NCBI RefSeq assembly: GCF_039545095.1
Contig: NZ_BAABRS010000001.1
Coordinates: 868,001 to 932,000, forward strand
DNA from: Fodinibius salicampi
GTDB taxonomy: Bacteria > Bacteroidota > Rhodothermia > Balneolales > Balneolaceae
Direction of reading: 5' to 3'
Length of the DNA: 64,000 nucleotides
In this document: positions 44,703 through 54,395 of the stretch, one piece after another
Position numbering within the stretch: the first letter of the stretch is position 1
How the letters are laid out: every line of letters begins with the position of its first letter
Program-made: the position numbers and the translations under genes
Notes under the pieces: model-generated
What the model was told of the DNA's origin: nothing
Databases searched by the model: none
The model's input: the letters and a program-made list of their open reading frames with translations, nothing else

Positions 44703-45526
44703 ATGAAAGTAAATAAGAGGTCAGTTCTACCAACTATATTTGGTCTCCTAATTGTTTTACAAGCTGCGACCAATCCTTCCAACCTCTCAAAGAAAACACC
44801 CAATATTATTTTTCCATTTACGGCTACCTGGATGCCTCCGCCGACACCCAGTGGGTGCGCGTAACCCCGGCGCGGAAGCAGCTTTCAACGGACATTATCC
44901 CCGAGATGACTGTAACCCTGGAGGAACTGGATTCCGCAAATTCTGTTATCATGAATGACTCGCTAATTACCCTGGCTAACGGTATTAGCTTTGTGAATGT
45001 GTGGACGACCATGGACATCCAACCCGAGCATACTTATCGGCTGGTGGCCAAACGCCCGGATGGAGCTACCAGCAGTGTAATTGTAACCATCCCGCCGCCG
45101 TTTCCTATGCCTGTTGTAGAGTACCAATGGAACGACTGTCGAGCCCGTCTTACGGTTCAGGATGTGCAGCGATTAGCCGATGTACAATGGATCTGGTATT
45201 ACAAGATAAACTCATCAGGAAATAATACGGAAAAAACATTTCGGCTTTCACGTCGCAAAAGCGCTGACAGCTTGGGTCCAGGAAGATATTCGGCCCTCAT
45301 AAGACCGCTTAAGAGGGATCCCGCCATTGTCCTTTCCGAAGGTGAAGTTGTGGAACACCGTAAAACTATTTTTGTGGCAGCCGGAGGTCCTGAGTGGGAT
45401 GACGACATTGAAACACTGAGTGATATCGAATACACCCTCCAGAAGACAGGTTCTAACATCAAAAATTGGGTAGGATACCTAATAGACATTTTTAGTCGAA
45501 GGCCACTCTATCAATGTGATGAATAA
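44703..45526 (+). pseudogene. DUF4249-like lipoprotein gene, copy 1, frameshifted in the signal peptide
   Basis: ATG 44703 opens a lipoprotein signal (KVNKRSVLPTIFGLLIVL). The frame is lost near the T4 run at 44755-44758, just before the lipobox, and the rest of the protein continues in another frame from SCDQSFQPLKENTQYYF. Adding one T would give IVFTSC, a good lipobox, so a one-base deletion is the simplest explanation. Downstream 250 residues are intact (YFSIYGYLDASADTQWV, VWTTMDIQPEHTYRLV, FVAAGGPEWDDD). The assignment to DUF4249-like proteins rests on the extracellular lipoprotein pattern and a receptor partner, and is tentative. A sequencing error is possible. Confidence 0.75.
44763..44894 (+). 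repeat. Near-identical block shared with 45700-45831 (copy 1)
   Basis: About 131 bp match the second DUF4249-like gene with only four differences, while the flanking parts of the two genes agree far less. The 937-bp offset makes a direct repeat. It covers the start of the mature protein. Confidence 0.8.
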
Positions 45527-45572
45527 TAGAAATAGAGGCATGTGATTGAGGATAGTTATATAGTCAGTTTTT

Positions 45573-46355
45573 ATGGAGAGCAAAGAATACACAAAACATA
45601 GGGAACGGTGGACAGAGCAGAACAATAGCTCTCGTTTCACCCATTATGTTTTACTCCAAAACTTACTCTGCCTCATTTTTTGTCTGCTAATAGTATCCGG
45701 CTGCGATCAATCCTTCCAACCTCTCAAAGAAAACACCCAATATTATTTTTCCATTTACGGCTACCTGGATGCCTCCGCCGACACCCAGTGGGTGCGCGTG
45801 GCCCCGGCGCGAAAGCAGCTTTCAACGGACACCATCCCGGAAATGACCGTAACTCTGGAAGAGGTAGAAACCGGCAACAGTTCGGTGATGCATGATTCAC
45901 TGTTCCAGCCAGCCAACAAATTCAACTATATCAATGTGTGGACGACGATGGACATCAAGCCCGAGCACACCTACCGCCTGGTGGTTGAACGCCTGGCTGA
46001 TGTACACTGGAGATATTATTACAAAATAAATTCGGACGGATATATGAGAGAACGTTTTTTTAGATTCCGAGCCCGGAATTGGTTTAGTGAAAAAAGTCCT
46101 GGTAACTATGTGGGAAGACTGGACCCAAATGCTGACCATATAAATACCCCACTCCCCGAAGGAGAAGTAGTGGAATTTGAGCGAACCGTCTTTGTAGCCG
46201 CCGGCGGCCCGGAGTGGAATGAAGAGATTCCCTCAATCGAGGACCTGGAGTATGCCCTGCCGGAAACAGCATCTAACATCAAAAACGGGGTAGGCTATAT
46301 GCTGGGGATCGTCAGCAAGACCATTCCTTTCGAATGTCAAGAGGATTATCCCTAA
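45573..46355 (+). CDS. DUF4249-like lipoprotein, copy 2, with internal deletion
   Basis: A 260-residue protein. An unusually long N-terminus (about 30 polar residues) precedes the signal helix and lipobox LIVSGC (Cys near 48). The mature part starts DQSFQPLKENTQYYFSIYGY as in copy 1. Compared with copy 1, 39 residues are missing in frame between YRLVVER and LADVHWRYYYK, including a PPPFPMPVVEYQW-type strand pair; the junction falls at a short CGCC repeat. The ends agree again (FVAAGGPEWNEE). It probably belongs with the receptor that follows, but the deletion may have spoiled it. Confidence 0.7.
   Translation: MESKEYTKHRERWTEQNNSSRFTHYVLLQNLLCLIFCLLIVSGCDQSFQPLKENTQYYFSIYGYLDASADTQWVRVAPARKQLSTDTIPEMTVTLEEVETGNSSVMHDSLFQPANKFNYINVWTTMDIKPEHTYRLVVERLADVHWRYYYKINSDGYMRERFFRFRARNWFSEKSPGNYVGRLDPNADHINTPLPEGEVVEFERTVFVAAGGPEWNEEIPSIEDLEYALPETASNIKNGVGYMLGIVSKTIPFECQEDYP
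45700..45831 (+). repeat. Near-identical block shared with 44763-44894 (copy 2)
   Basis: Second copy of the direct repeat. The two blocks include synonymous positions that also agree, which suggests recent duplication or gene conversion limited to this segment. Confidence 0.8.
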
Positions 46356-46449
46356 GGAAATTAATAGCGAAATATTAAGGTAAGAAGAACTACACGCATT
46401 GAAACCGCTGCAAACGATAAGTAAGAATAATTATTAAGAATAACCTGCT

Positions 46450-48716
46450 ATGCTAAACAAAGAGATACTGCTATTTCTATTTTTAGTTATCCCCGCATGG
46501 TTCAACACGGTCAACATCGTGTTGGGACAGGACGCCACTATGCAGGGTATCATTACTAGAGAAAATACCGGAGAACCCATGTACGGCGCCAACGTTGCAT
46601 TGCGCTCGTTATCCGATGAAGATGTTTTAGGTACGGCGGCCGACAGTGATGGGTTTTACCGCATCGGTTCTATTGAACCGGACACATATGCTATTCAGAT
46701 TACCTATATCGGTTACAAGACCTACGAAGACACGCTGGCATTCGAAGCGGGGGAAAACTACACGTTGAATGTGGCATTGCAGCCAGGCGACGCAGAGTTA
46801 GGTGAAGTCGTCATCGAACAGTCTACCGGGGCCGTTATGCGCGATGAAGGCAGTCAGCGGATTAGTCCGGTTGATCTGGGCCGCATCCCCAGCCCGGCAT
46901 TGGGAGATCTTTCTACCTATATACAAACCCTGCAGGGCGTTGTCGCCCTCGGCGATCGCGGAGGGCAGGTATTTATACGGGGCGGGACCCCTTCCCAAAA
47001 CCTGGTCCTGCTGGATGGAGCGATGATCTATCGCCCCTCCCATATTGTGGGCTTTTTCTCTCCCTTCCCCAAAAACATTATTTCGGGCGTTGATTTTTAT
47101 GCCGGCGGATTCGGTCCCCGTTATAACAGCCGCGTCTCCTCCGTTATGGATATCCAATTGCGCCACGGCGACCGCAATAATTTTGCCGGGTCGGCATCTA
47201 TAAGTCCGTTCGCGGGAGAGCTTTTTTTCGAGGGGCCGCTTAAGGAAGGTAAAGCCTCATGGATGCTGTCGGCACGAAACTCATTGATCGAAAGGACAAG
47301 TGCCGGGGTCTATCCCATAGATGACCAACCCCTGAAATTTGGAAGTCAGTTGTTAAAAGTGAGTTTTCCCGGCCAAAATGACCGCTGCTCCGCCATGATT
47401 ATGCACACGTACGACCGGGGACGTATGGACTTTGAGGTGGATGAAAGCATTAAGTGGAGGAACTTCGCGCTAGGCGGCAATTGTGTAGTATTGCCAGAAA
47501 ACTCCCGAACCCTCATGCAGTCCAATGTAAATATATCCAGTTTTTCAAACTCACTAATAAATGAGGAAGGGTTTGGCTTTTCATCCAATATCTGGCGCGT
47601 GAATGTGGATATAAACCTGCGTCAATATGTTGGGGATACCCGTTTAAATATGGTTTCTTTGGTCGTTTAGAGCGGCTCGGGTATGATATGGATGAGGAAT
47701 TTTTAGGACTGAATGGCGATAATTCTTCCCAATTTATTCTGGGTGGATATATCAGTACGAAGATACCGCTCGGCGACCGTTTTTGGGTTGAACCCGGGAC
47801 GGCCCTTACGATGTTTACAAATGATTTTCCCCTTAGTTTGGAACCCCGCTTCCGGTTTACCTGGCAGCCATTTGGCAGTGAAAATCAGGAACTGGGCGGG
47901 GCTTTGGGCCTCTACCGGCAGTCGGTGACCGGGGTGAGCGATATGCGTGACGCCAGCTCCGTATTTGTAGCATGGATGAGTTCTCCAGCGGACGGAAGCC
48001 AGATGGAGTCGATTCATGGTACGTTAGGCTGGCAGCAGTCAATTGGACAGGGATTTAGTTGGTCGGCCGAGGGATATTATAAACGTATTAAGAATCAGCC
48101 AGTACCGGTGTGGAGTACCATTGCACAGTTTACAACCAACCTGTCTATGGCCAATGGCGATACTTACGGAGGCGATCTAAGAGTGGAATATAACAGGGGA
48201 CGATTCTACGGTATGTTGGGATATGGCTATACCTGGACACTTTACGAAGCGGCGCAGGATCACTTTAGCCTCTGGTTCGGAGAACCCGTTCAGGAATACC
48301 ACCCGCCACACGACCGCCGTCACCAGGTCAATGCCCTGGTTAGCGTTGATCTCGGATCATATACGGCGGGCGTGCGATGGCAACTGGGTAGTGGCATGCC
48401 CTTTACCAACCCCTTGGGATTTGATGATATGCTGGACTTCAGGGAGCGGCTACCGGATGTAAACACGGACCAAGGCGTACGGCGGGTTATTCTTGACAAG
48501 CCATACCAGGGACGCATGCCAACAGTTCACCGGCTGGATGTCTCACTGGAACGCAGCTTTCAAATCGCTTCCGGAGCCCAGCTGAATACCCGGATTGGTG
48601 CCGTAAATGCTTATGACCAGACCAACATATTTTATTATGATGTGTATACTCACCGGCGTATTAACCAATTACCTGTTGTTCCTTATCTTACATTAAAAAT
48701 GGAGATCGTAAAGTAA
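46450..48716 (+). pseudogene. TonB-dependent receptor with carboxypeptidase-regulatory domain, split by a frameshift
   Basis: Two consecutive frames (46450-47670 and 47688-48716) are one receptor. The first has a signal peptide (to about 27), a CarboxypepD_reg-like domain (30-115, MQGIITRENTGEPMYGANV) and the plug (SGAVMRDEGSQRISP, GGQVFIRGGTPSQNLVLLDG). The second holds the rest of the barrel. At the A-run 47646-47648 one base appears lost: the other frame continues KYGFFGRLERLGYDMDEEF exactly where the first goes wrong. Restored length is about 755 residues, normal for the family. The region looks more GC-rich than its surroundings. Either decay or a sequencing error. Confidence 0.82.
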
Positions 48717-48718
48717 TT

Positions 48719-49996
48719 TCACTCCATAGCATTTATCAAGGCACGTGCTTTTACCAGCGTCTCCTCCCATTCAGCTTCGGGATCGGAGTCCCCCGTGATA
48801 GCCCCCCCAACTGCGTAATATAGGGTTTCATTTTTGATAATTGCCGTACGAATGACCACATTAAAATCAAAATCTCCATTGGGCTTAATATATCCAATTG
48901 CCCCGGAATACAGCCCGCGTTTATAGGTTTCCAGCTCCTCAATGGTTTTCATGGCGCTTATCTTTGGAGCGCCGGTCATAGACCCCATAGGAAAGCATGC
49001 TTTTAATATTTCAATAGCATCTTCTCCTTCCGCTACCTTGGCCATCACTGTTGAAACCATCTGGTGTACCGTCTCAAAGGATTCAATATTAAATAATTGT
49101 TCAACCTTCACGCTTCCTTTCTTAGCAATATGACTTAAATCATTTCTGACTAAGTCAACAATCATGAGGTTTTCGGCCCGTTCTTTTGAGGAATGATATA
49201 ATGCTTCTTTCAGATCTTCATCCTCCTGCTGGGTTCTCCCCCGCTTTGCTGTCCCTTTAATTGGCTGGGAAAAAATAGTTTTCCCTTCTCTCCGTAAAAA
49301 ACGCTCTGGTGATTGGCAGCAAGCAGACCAGTCATCCACTTCCAAATAAGCCCCAAAAGGAACACGACCTGCTTTTTTCATCTTGGAGTAAAGCTGTTGG
49401 GGATCTCCACGGAACGCACCTTTGAGCTGATGAGAGAGGTTAATCTCATAAAAATCACCCTCTATAATACGTCTCTGTGCTTCCTTTATTTGTTTTATAT
49501 AATCGACCTTTGCAACTCTGGGTCCAAAATCTTCGATAAGATATTGCTGTTTATCCAAGGAAGAGAAAGTATCCGGATTAACTCTTGGCGCTCCCTCTCC
49601 CCCGACCATTTCAAACCGGCCATCCCCCTTTTCTTTTTTTAACAGGTATTCGGGGACCATAAAATAAAGATCCGGCAGTCCCAGAGGATCCTCATTCTTC
49701 GATGATAAATCCTCCAGGTAGTTTTTTAGATCATATCCCAGATAGCCAAGCAGCCATTCGTTATTATATTTTCTTCGAAAATCCTGTAGTGCATTCCAGG
49801 GATTATCTTCGAAGCTGTACTCTTCTCCTTCTTTGACAATCTTAATCTGGTTCCCATAGGCTTTTATCTCCACTTTGGGTTGTGCTGCTAAATAAGTAGT
49901 ACGAGACCATGGATGCTCATTAGACTGTGATTCCAATAAAATGATTGGCCCCTTGTTAGCTAGTATGTGAGTAAGATTTTCGAGATTTTCTGCCAT
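48719..49996 (-). CDS. pabB: Aminodeoxychorismate synthase component I
   Basis: A 425-residue chorismate-binding enzyme. The diagnostic PIKGTAKRG motif carries the Lys specific for aminodeoxychorismate synthases, followed by MIVDLVRNDLSHIAKKGSV and CFPMGSMTGAPKISAMKTIE. The N-terminal half has the weaker TrpE/PabB beta-domain. It converts chorismate plus ammonia into aminodeoxychorismate for folate synthesis. It starts directly after the pabC stop, so both steps to p-aminobenzoate are coupled. Component II (PabA) is not nearby. Confidence 0.93.
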   Translation of the reverse strand: MAENLENLTHILANKGPIILLESQSNEHPWSRTTYLAAQPKVEIKAYGNQIKIVKEGEEYSFEDNPWNALQDFRRKYNNEWLLGYLGYDLKNYLEDLSSKNEDPLGLPDLYFMVPEYLLKKEKGDGRFEMVGGEGAPRVNPDTFSSLDKQQYLIEDFGPRVAKVDYIKQIKEAQRRIIEGDFYEINLSHQLKGAFRGDPQQLYSKMKKAGRVPFGAYLEVDDWSACCQSPERFLRREGKTIFSQPIKGTAKRGRTQQEDEDLKEALYHSSKERAENLMIVDLVRNDLSHIAKKGSVKVEQLFNIESFETVHQMVSTVMAKVAEGEDAIEILKACFPMGSMTGAPKISAMKTIEELETYKRGLYSGAIGYIKPNGDFDFNVVIRTAIIKNETLYYAVGGAITGDSDPEAEWEETLVKARALINAME

Positions 49997-50878
49997 TTAA
50001 CCCGAAAGTGGTTTCTTATACTTGTTTCTGAATGTTGTATAGTCTTTTCGAAGTTGATTAAGAATAGAATGATCCGTACCAAACTTATGGGTATTGATTT
50101 GGCAAACAGGCAAAACCTCACGAACGGAGTTGCATATGGCCACCGATTCTGCTTCGTACAAGCGTTCCATCGGATATCTCCCCTCTTGAATTCTTAAATG
50201 GCTGTTCTTGTTGACAATATCGATTACAATATCCCGGGTAATACCCGGTAGCAAATCGCATGCTTCGGAAGGGGTAAAAACGTTATCTCCCTCAATCCAA
50301 AAAATATTGGCAATAGTAGCTTCCGAAATCCATCCTTCCGTTGTTTGCATCAGTGCATCATCTGCTCCTTTATCCGCAGCTTCTTTGGCTGCAAGAATAT
50401 AGTTGATACCATTCGTAAATTTACCAAAGCCAGGCAGCGATTCTGATGGAATACGAGAGGTAGCTACGGTTGCTAAACGGACCTCTCTGTCTTTAAAATC
50501 GGGGCATTCGCTTGCCGTGATCAGGTACTGCAACTCCACTTCATTCTTACCGGCCAGATATCCCCGGCTTCCATCTCGCCAAAACTGTAACCGGACAATG
50601 GCGCTATCAATCAGCAGATTATCCTTTGAGAGTAACTCCAAAATCTGCTCCTCTAAAAGTTTTTCTTCAGGGAATTGATCTAAATTTATCCCCAATTTAT
50701 TTAAGCCTCTTTTGAGCCGATCCAGATGTTCGGAAAAGAACAAGGTTTCTCTTCCATAGGTACGAATCGTCTCAAAAGCGCCTTCTCCGTATAATAAGGC
50801 CCGCGAATTTGCTGAAACAATAGGGGTTTCAGCAGAAAGGAGAGCTCCATTATGGATGATATGACCGTTATCCGTCAT
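49997..50878 (-). CDS. pabC: Aminotransferase class IV, probable aminodeoxychorismate lyase
   Basis: A 293-residue PLP enzyme of fold type IV. GEGAFETIRTYGRETLFFSEHLDRL is split over the N-domain, the PLP Lys lies in GFGKFTNGINYILAAKEA, and ALMQTTEGWISEATIANIFWIEG and LLPGITRDIVIDI complete the pattern. Position next to pabB indicates the lyase that releases pyruvate from aminodeoxychorismate to give p-aminobenzoate; a branched-chain or D-amino acid transaminase would be the alternative by sequence alone. Its start overlaps the thioredoxin-like gene by 11 nt. Confidence 0.88.
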   Translation of the reverse strand: MTDNGHIIHNGALLSAETPIVSANSRALLYGEGAFETIRTYGRETLFFSEHLDRLKRGLNKLGINLDQFPEEKLLEEQILELLSKDNLLIDSAIVRLQFWRDGSRGYLAGKNEVELQYLITASECPDFKDREVRLATVATSRIPSESLPGFGKFTNGINYILAAKEAADKGADDALMQTTEGWISEATIANIFWIEGDNVFTPSEACDLLPGITRDIVIDIVNKNSHLRIQEGRYPMERLYEAESVAICNSVREVLPVCQINTHKFGTDHSILNQLRKDYTTFRNKYKKPLSG

Positions 50879-51407
50879 TAATAATGGTACTTAAACTATC
50901 AACTTCAGCTTTATTAAGTATACCAAGGGAAATATATTGTATTTTTCCATCAGGATTATAAAGAAGATGAGCAGGCAGACCCGGCACTCCAAAAGCCGAA
51001 AACTGTTGGGAGCCAGCCACATAGTGAAAAGGGAAATTATTTTCACTAATAAAAGCTAAAGCCTCCTCTTTCCTTAGCCCCACCATGGCAGATATAACCT
51101 CCAGATCATTGGTAAAGCTATGCTTAAGTTCAGCCACCTTCAGATGCCCCTCATCAGAAGAACCCGACCACTGCGACCAAAAATATAGCATCACGAATTG
51201 CCCCCTAAAATCACTGATTCTCAGGCTGTCGGAAGTCTTAACCTCCAACCAAGAAGTAGTTTTAAGGGAATCTTGTTTTACGATTTGCTCCCGAAAAGCA
51301 GCCTCACGATCAAGAGGAGTACTAATGGTAAAATAAGAAATAATAAGGGCCCCAACTATTGCCAGAACTATTAAAAAGGGTTTAAAGTATTTCTGATCAA
51401 TGCGCAT
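50868..51407 (-). CDS. TlpA/thioredoxin-fold membrane protein lacking both redox cysteines
   Basis: A 179-residue protein with an N-terminal membrane anchor (about 11-28) and a TlpA-like domain: ISDFRGQFVMLYFWSQWSGSSDEG. Where active proteins have WCxxC, this reads Trp80-Ser-Gly-Ser-Ser84, so both Cys are Ser. The rest of the fold is kept (LEVISAMVGLRKEEALAFI, the cis-Pro region FGVPGLPAHLLYNPDG). It cannot act as a dithiol reductase and may be a structural or binding protein in the periplasm. It is squeezed between the amylase gene (1 nt) and pabC (11-nt overlap). Confidence 0.8.
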   Translation of the reverse strand: MRIDQKYFKPFLIVLAIVGALIISYFTISTPLDREAAFREQIVKQDSLKTTSWLEVKTSDSLRISDFRGQFVMLYFWSQWSGSSDEGHLKVAELKHSFTNDLEVISAMVGLRKEEALAFISENNFPFHYVAGSQQFSAFGVPGLPAHLLYNPDGKIQYISLGILNKAEVDSLSTIINDG

Positions 51408-51408
51408 G

Positions 51409-53190
51409 CTACTGTTTTTCGGGCATTAGGATTGCCCCAGATACTGGAGGAAGTTTTAATTCAATTTCATTTTTGTCCAAATCCACACGTCTGCCGGTTA
51501 AACAATTTTTTAAAACAGCCGTTTCATTTAGCTCAAAAGGAGCAATCTCAATGCGGATACTTTGCGGTTCTTCGGACTTGTTGATTACCACAATACCAAA
51601 TTTTTCCAGGTTAAGAAACCTTGCAAAAGCGAGGATATTCCGATTGTCGTCCGTATTCAGAGGCTGAAAGTCTCCCGTTTGAAAGGCTAAATGCTCATTT
51701 CGTATCTCCCCGAGCCGTTGATACCAGCTAAACAGATCGTTATCAAAATTATTATCATCGGGTGTTCGCTCCTTGTTCAGCGGATGTTTTTTCTCCGGCT
51801 CATAATCAAATTCTGGCCATACCATCGGCTTCCGATCATCCGGATCACCCGCTCCCCACATACCAGCTTCGGTCCCGTAAAAAATCATGGGAGCCCCAAT
51901 GTAAGTGTATTGGAAAAGAGCAATCAATTTTTGCAGCCTTCGTTCTTCTGTTGTGGGTTTACGTACGTCAAAACCATGTTCCGGACGGCCGTTCTCATTG
52001 TATTCCCGACCCGGATTCACAATCATCGACGCCAGTCGGGGCGTATCATGGCTATCCATCAGGTTCTGCATAACCATAGTGGCCTCAGAGGGCAATTTCT
52101 GGCGTACTTTTTTTAATTCATGCAAGAACTCCGAGGCCGTTAAATCTTCATCAATCATATAGCTCTGCACAATTTTCGCAAAGGGATAATTCATTGCGGC
52201 CGTAAACAGATCCTCACTCACCCATTCTTTTGATTTTGTGGTCCAGATTTCTCCTACGGTATAGGCCTCCGGATTTATGTCTCGAACCAAGGCGTTCCAT
52301 TCCCGCCAAAAATCCTTGCCTATCTCTTCGGGCACATCCAGCCGCCATCCATCAATGCCGTCCGACGGATCGCCATCCCCGTCGGGATCCATCCACCGCC
52401 GTGTAATTGCATATATGTGCTCCCTAACCGGCTTGATTAGCGTTCCATCCTTCTCCTTAAACTCCGGAAGTGACCAATGCCCCCACCATCCGTCATAATC
52501 AAATGGGATGTTAGAGTCTTCATCTCTAAAGGACTTAACTTCGTACCAATCTTTAAAAGGAGATTGTTCCTGGTGTTTAACCAGATCGCGAAAAGCCCAA
52601 AATTCCGTACCGGTATGATTAAAGACTCCATCAATAATGATATACATACCACGGTTATGCACTTCTTCGATAAGCTTTAGAAAAAGCCGGTCTGCGGAAG
52701 TCCACTGCCAGGTAGAAGGATCCATGGGATTTTCCTGCTCCATAATTTCCTCATCCCCCTTCGGGTCGGGACCAAAGAAACGGTCCACATGATGATAGTA
52801 ACTGGTATCATATTTATGGAGGGAAACGGCATCAAAAATAGGATTTAAGTAAATCCCTCCTATTCCTAATGACTGTAAATAATCCAATTTATCAATAATT
52901 CCCTGCAGGTCACCTCCATAGCGGCGATGATAGATGCTGTCGGTAAACTTGTCTCCCAGTGATTTCTCCCAGTCTGTTTGGGCATACCAGTCAGCTGTCC
53001 ATGAAGTAACAGACCATCCCTCGGGTCCATAAACATACTCCCTATGCGGATCATTGTCAGGGTCTCCGTTACGAAAACGTTCGGGAAAAATCTGGTACCA
53101 AATCACATGCTTGGTCCATTCGGGTGCATGGTAAACATCATTTTTATCGGATGTAATATCTTCAGTATTATCTGTATCTACTTTTGTCAT
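51409..53190 (-). CDS. GH13 alpha-amylase family enzyme (cyclomaltodextrinase/neopullulanase-like)
   Basis: A 593-residue enzyme without signal peptide, so cytoplasmic. It opens its catalytic domain with HVIWYQIFPERFRNGDPDND. Catalytic residues are Asp285 in GIDGWRLDVPEE, Glu314 in YTVGEIWTT and Asp382 in NLMDSHDTPR; the region I histidine is in VFNHTG. A C-terminal beta domain ends the protein. By family it cleaves maltodextrins or cyclodextrins taken into the cell. It is first in a tight run with the thioredoxin-like gene and pabC-pabB, downstream of pfkA and the LacI regulator. Confidence 0.9.
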   Translation of the reverse strand: MTKVDTDNTEDITSDKNDVYHAPEWTKHVIWYQIFPERFRNGDPDNDPHREYVYGPEGWSVTSWTADWYAQTDWEKSLGDKFTDSIYHRRYGGDLQGIIDKLDYLQSLGIGGIYLNPIFDAVSLHKYDTSYYHHVDRFFGPDPKGDEEIMEQENPMDPSTWQWTSADRLFLKLIEEVHNRGMYIIIDGVFNHTGTEFWAFRDLVKHQEQSPFKDWYEVKSFRDEDSNIPFDYDGWWGHWSLPEFKEKDGTLIKPVREHIYAITRRWMDPDGDGDPSDGIDGWRLDVPEEIGKDFWREWNALVRDINPEAYTVGEIWTTKSKEWVSEDLFTAAMNYPFAKIVQSYMIDEDLTASEFLHELKKVRQKLPSEATMVMQNLMDSHDTPRLASMIVNPGREYNENGRPEHGFDVRKPTTEERRLQKLIALFQYTYIGAPMIFYGTEAGMWGAGDPDDRKPMVWPEFDYEPEKKHPLNKERTPDDNNFDNDLFSWYQRLGEIRNEHLAFQTGDFQPLNTDDNRNILAFARFLNLEKFGIVVINKSEEPQSIRIEIAPFELNETAVLKNCLTGRRVDLDKNEIELKLPPVSGAILMPEKQ

Positions 53191-53360
53191 GCAATTCTAA
53201 TTTTCATCTATAAATTATCATGCTGATTATTTTGTGCTGCCCCAATTGGACATCTGTATTATTATATTATAACCAGAAAATATTCTTAGATATGTTAACC
53301 GGCATTTTTTTCGAAAAAATATGCTATTCATCTATATACCAATAAGTTAAAAGGATTATA

Positions 53361-54356
53361 TCAAATAGAAATTATATCAGCTACTCGTACCAGTTCTTTA
53401 TCCATTTTGGGGTTGCGCTTGGTTGCATGATCCAATTCTGTATATTCCACTTTCCGATTACGAATCCCAACCATAATATCTCGTTTACCATCACGCAAGG
53501 CTTCTACCGACAATACCCCCAGACGACTGGCAAGAACCCGGTCGCCGCAGCTGGGACGTCCACCACGTTGCACATGTCCCAAGATGGTTACCTTGGTCTC
53601 ATAACGGTCGCCAAACTGTTCCTTAACCTGTTCCTCCAGATCGTATACGCTGCCATTTTTATCACCCTCAGCAACAATAACCAATCGGGAACTTTTATTA
53701 CGCTTCGAAGTGCGTTCCAGTGATTCAAAAAGCTGCTCGATACCCCGGTCTTTTTCGGGTATCAACACCTCTTCTGCACCTCCTCCAATCCCTGAATACA
53801 TGGCTATAAAACCAGCATCACGACCCATTACCTCAATAAAAAAGAGACGGTTATGGGAAGTCGCGGTATCCCGAATTTTATCCACGGCTTCGACCACCGT
53901 GTTGAGGGCCGTATCAAATCCGATGGCAAAATCCGTTCCGTAAATATCGTTATCGATGGTGCCCGGAATACCAACAATGGGGAAATCGTACTTATTGCCG
54001 AACTCCATGGCCCCCTTAAAGGTACCATCTCCGCCGATTACTACTAAGGCATCCAGCTCGTGTTCCTGAATATTTTCCCAGGCCTGTGCCATTCCTTCCT
54101 TCGTTTTGAATTGGGGACTTCGGGCCGACTTAAGAATCGTACCGCCCTGGTGGATGATATGCTTTACCGACCCTGCATTCATCTGTTCAACATCGTTTTC
54201 AATGAGTCCTTCATATCCCCGGTAAATACCAAAAGGCTCAATACCATAATAAACACAGGAGCGTACAACAGCTCTGATTGCGGCATTCATACCCGGAGCA
54301 TCGCCCCCGGAAGTTAATACTCCAATACGCTTTATCTGATCTTGCTGGGTAGACAT
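53361..54356 (-). CDS. pfkA: ATP-dependent 6-phosphofructokinase
   Basis: A 331-residue enzyme. Motifs: LTSGGDAPGMNAAIRAVVR, VVIGGDGTFKGA, VGIPGTIDNDIYGTDFAIGF (catalytic Asp), EVMGRDAGFIA, and ILGHVQRGGRPSCGDR. Gly in the GGDG and PGTIDND positions indicates ATP rather than pyrophosphate as phosphoryl donor. It commits fructose 6-phosphate to glycolysis in the cytoplasm. It starts 39 nt after the LacI regulator gene and is probably cotranscribed with it. Confidence 0.94.
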   Translation of the reverse strand: MSTQQDQIKRIGVLTSGGDAPGMNAAIRAVVRSCVYYGIEPFGIYRGYEGLIENDVEQMNAGSVKHIIHQGGTILKSARSPQFKTKEGMAQAWENIQEHELDALVVIGGDGTFKGAMEFGNKYDFPIVGIPGTIDNDIYGTDFAIGFDTALNTVVEAVDKIRDTATSHNRLFFIEVMGRDAGFIAMYSGIGGGAEEVLIPEKDRGIEQLFESLERTSKRNKSSRLVIVAEGDKNGSVYDLEEQVKEQFGDRYETKVTILGHVQRGGRPSCGDRVLASRLGVLSVEALRDGKRDIMVGIRNRKVEYTELDHATKRNPKMDKELVRVADIISI

Positions 54357-54395
54357 ATAATATTAATGTATTCTGTTATTATCGATTATAAGTTC

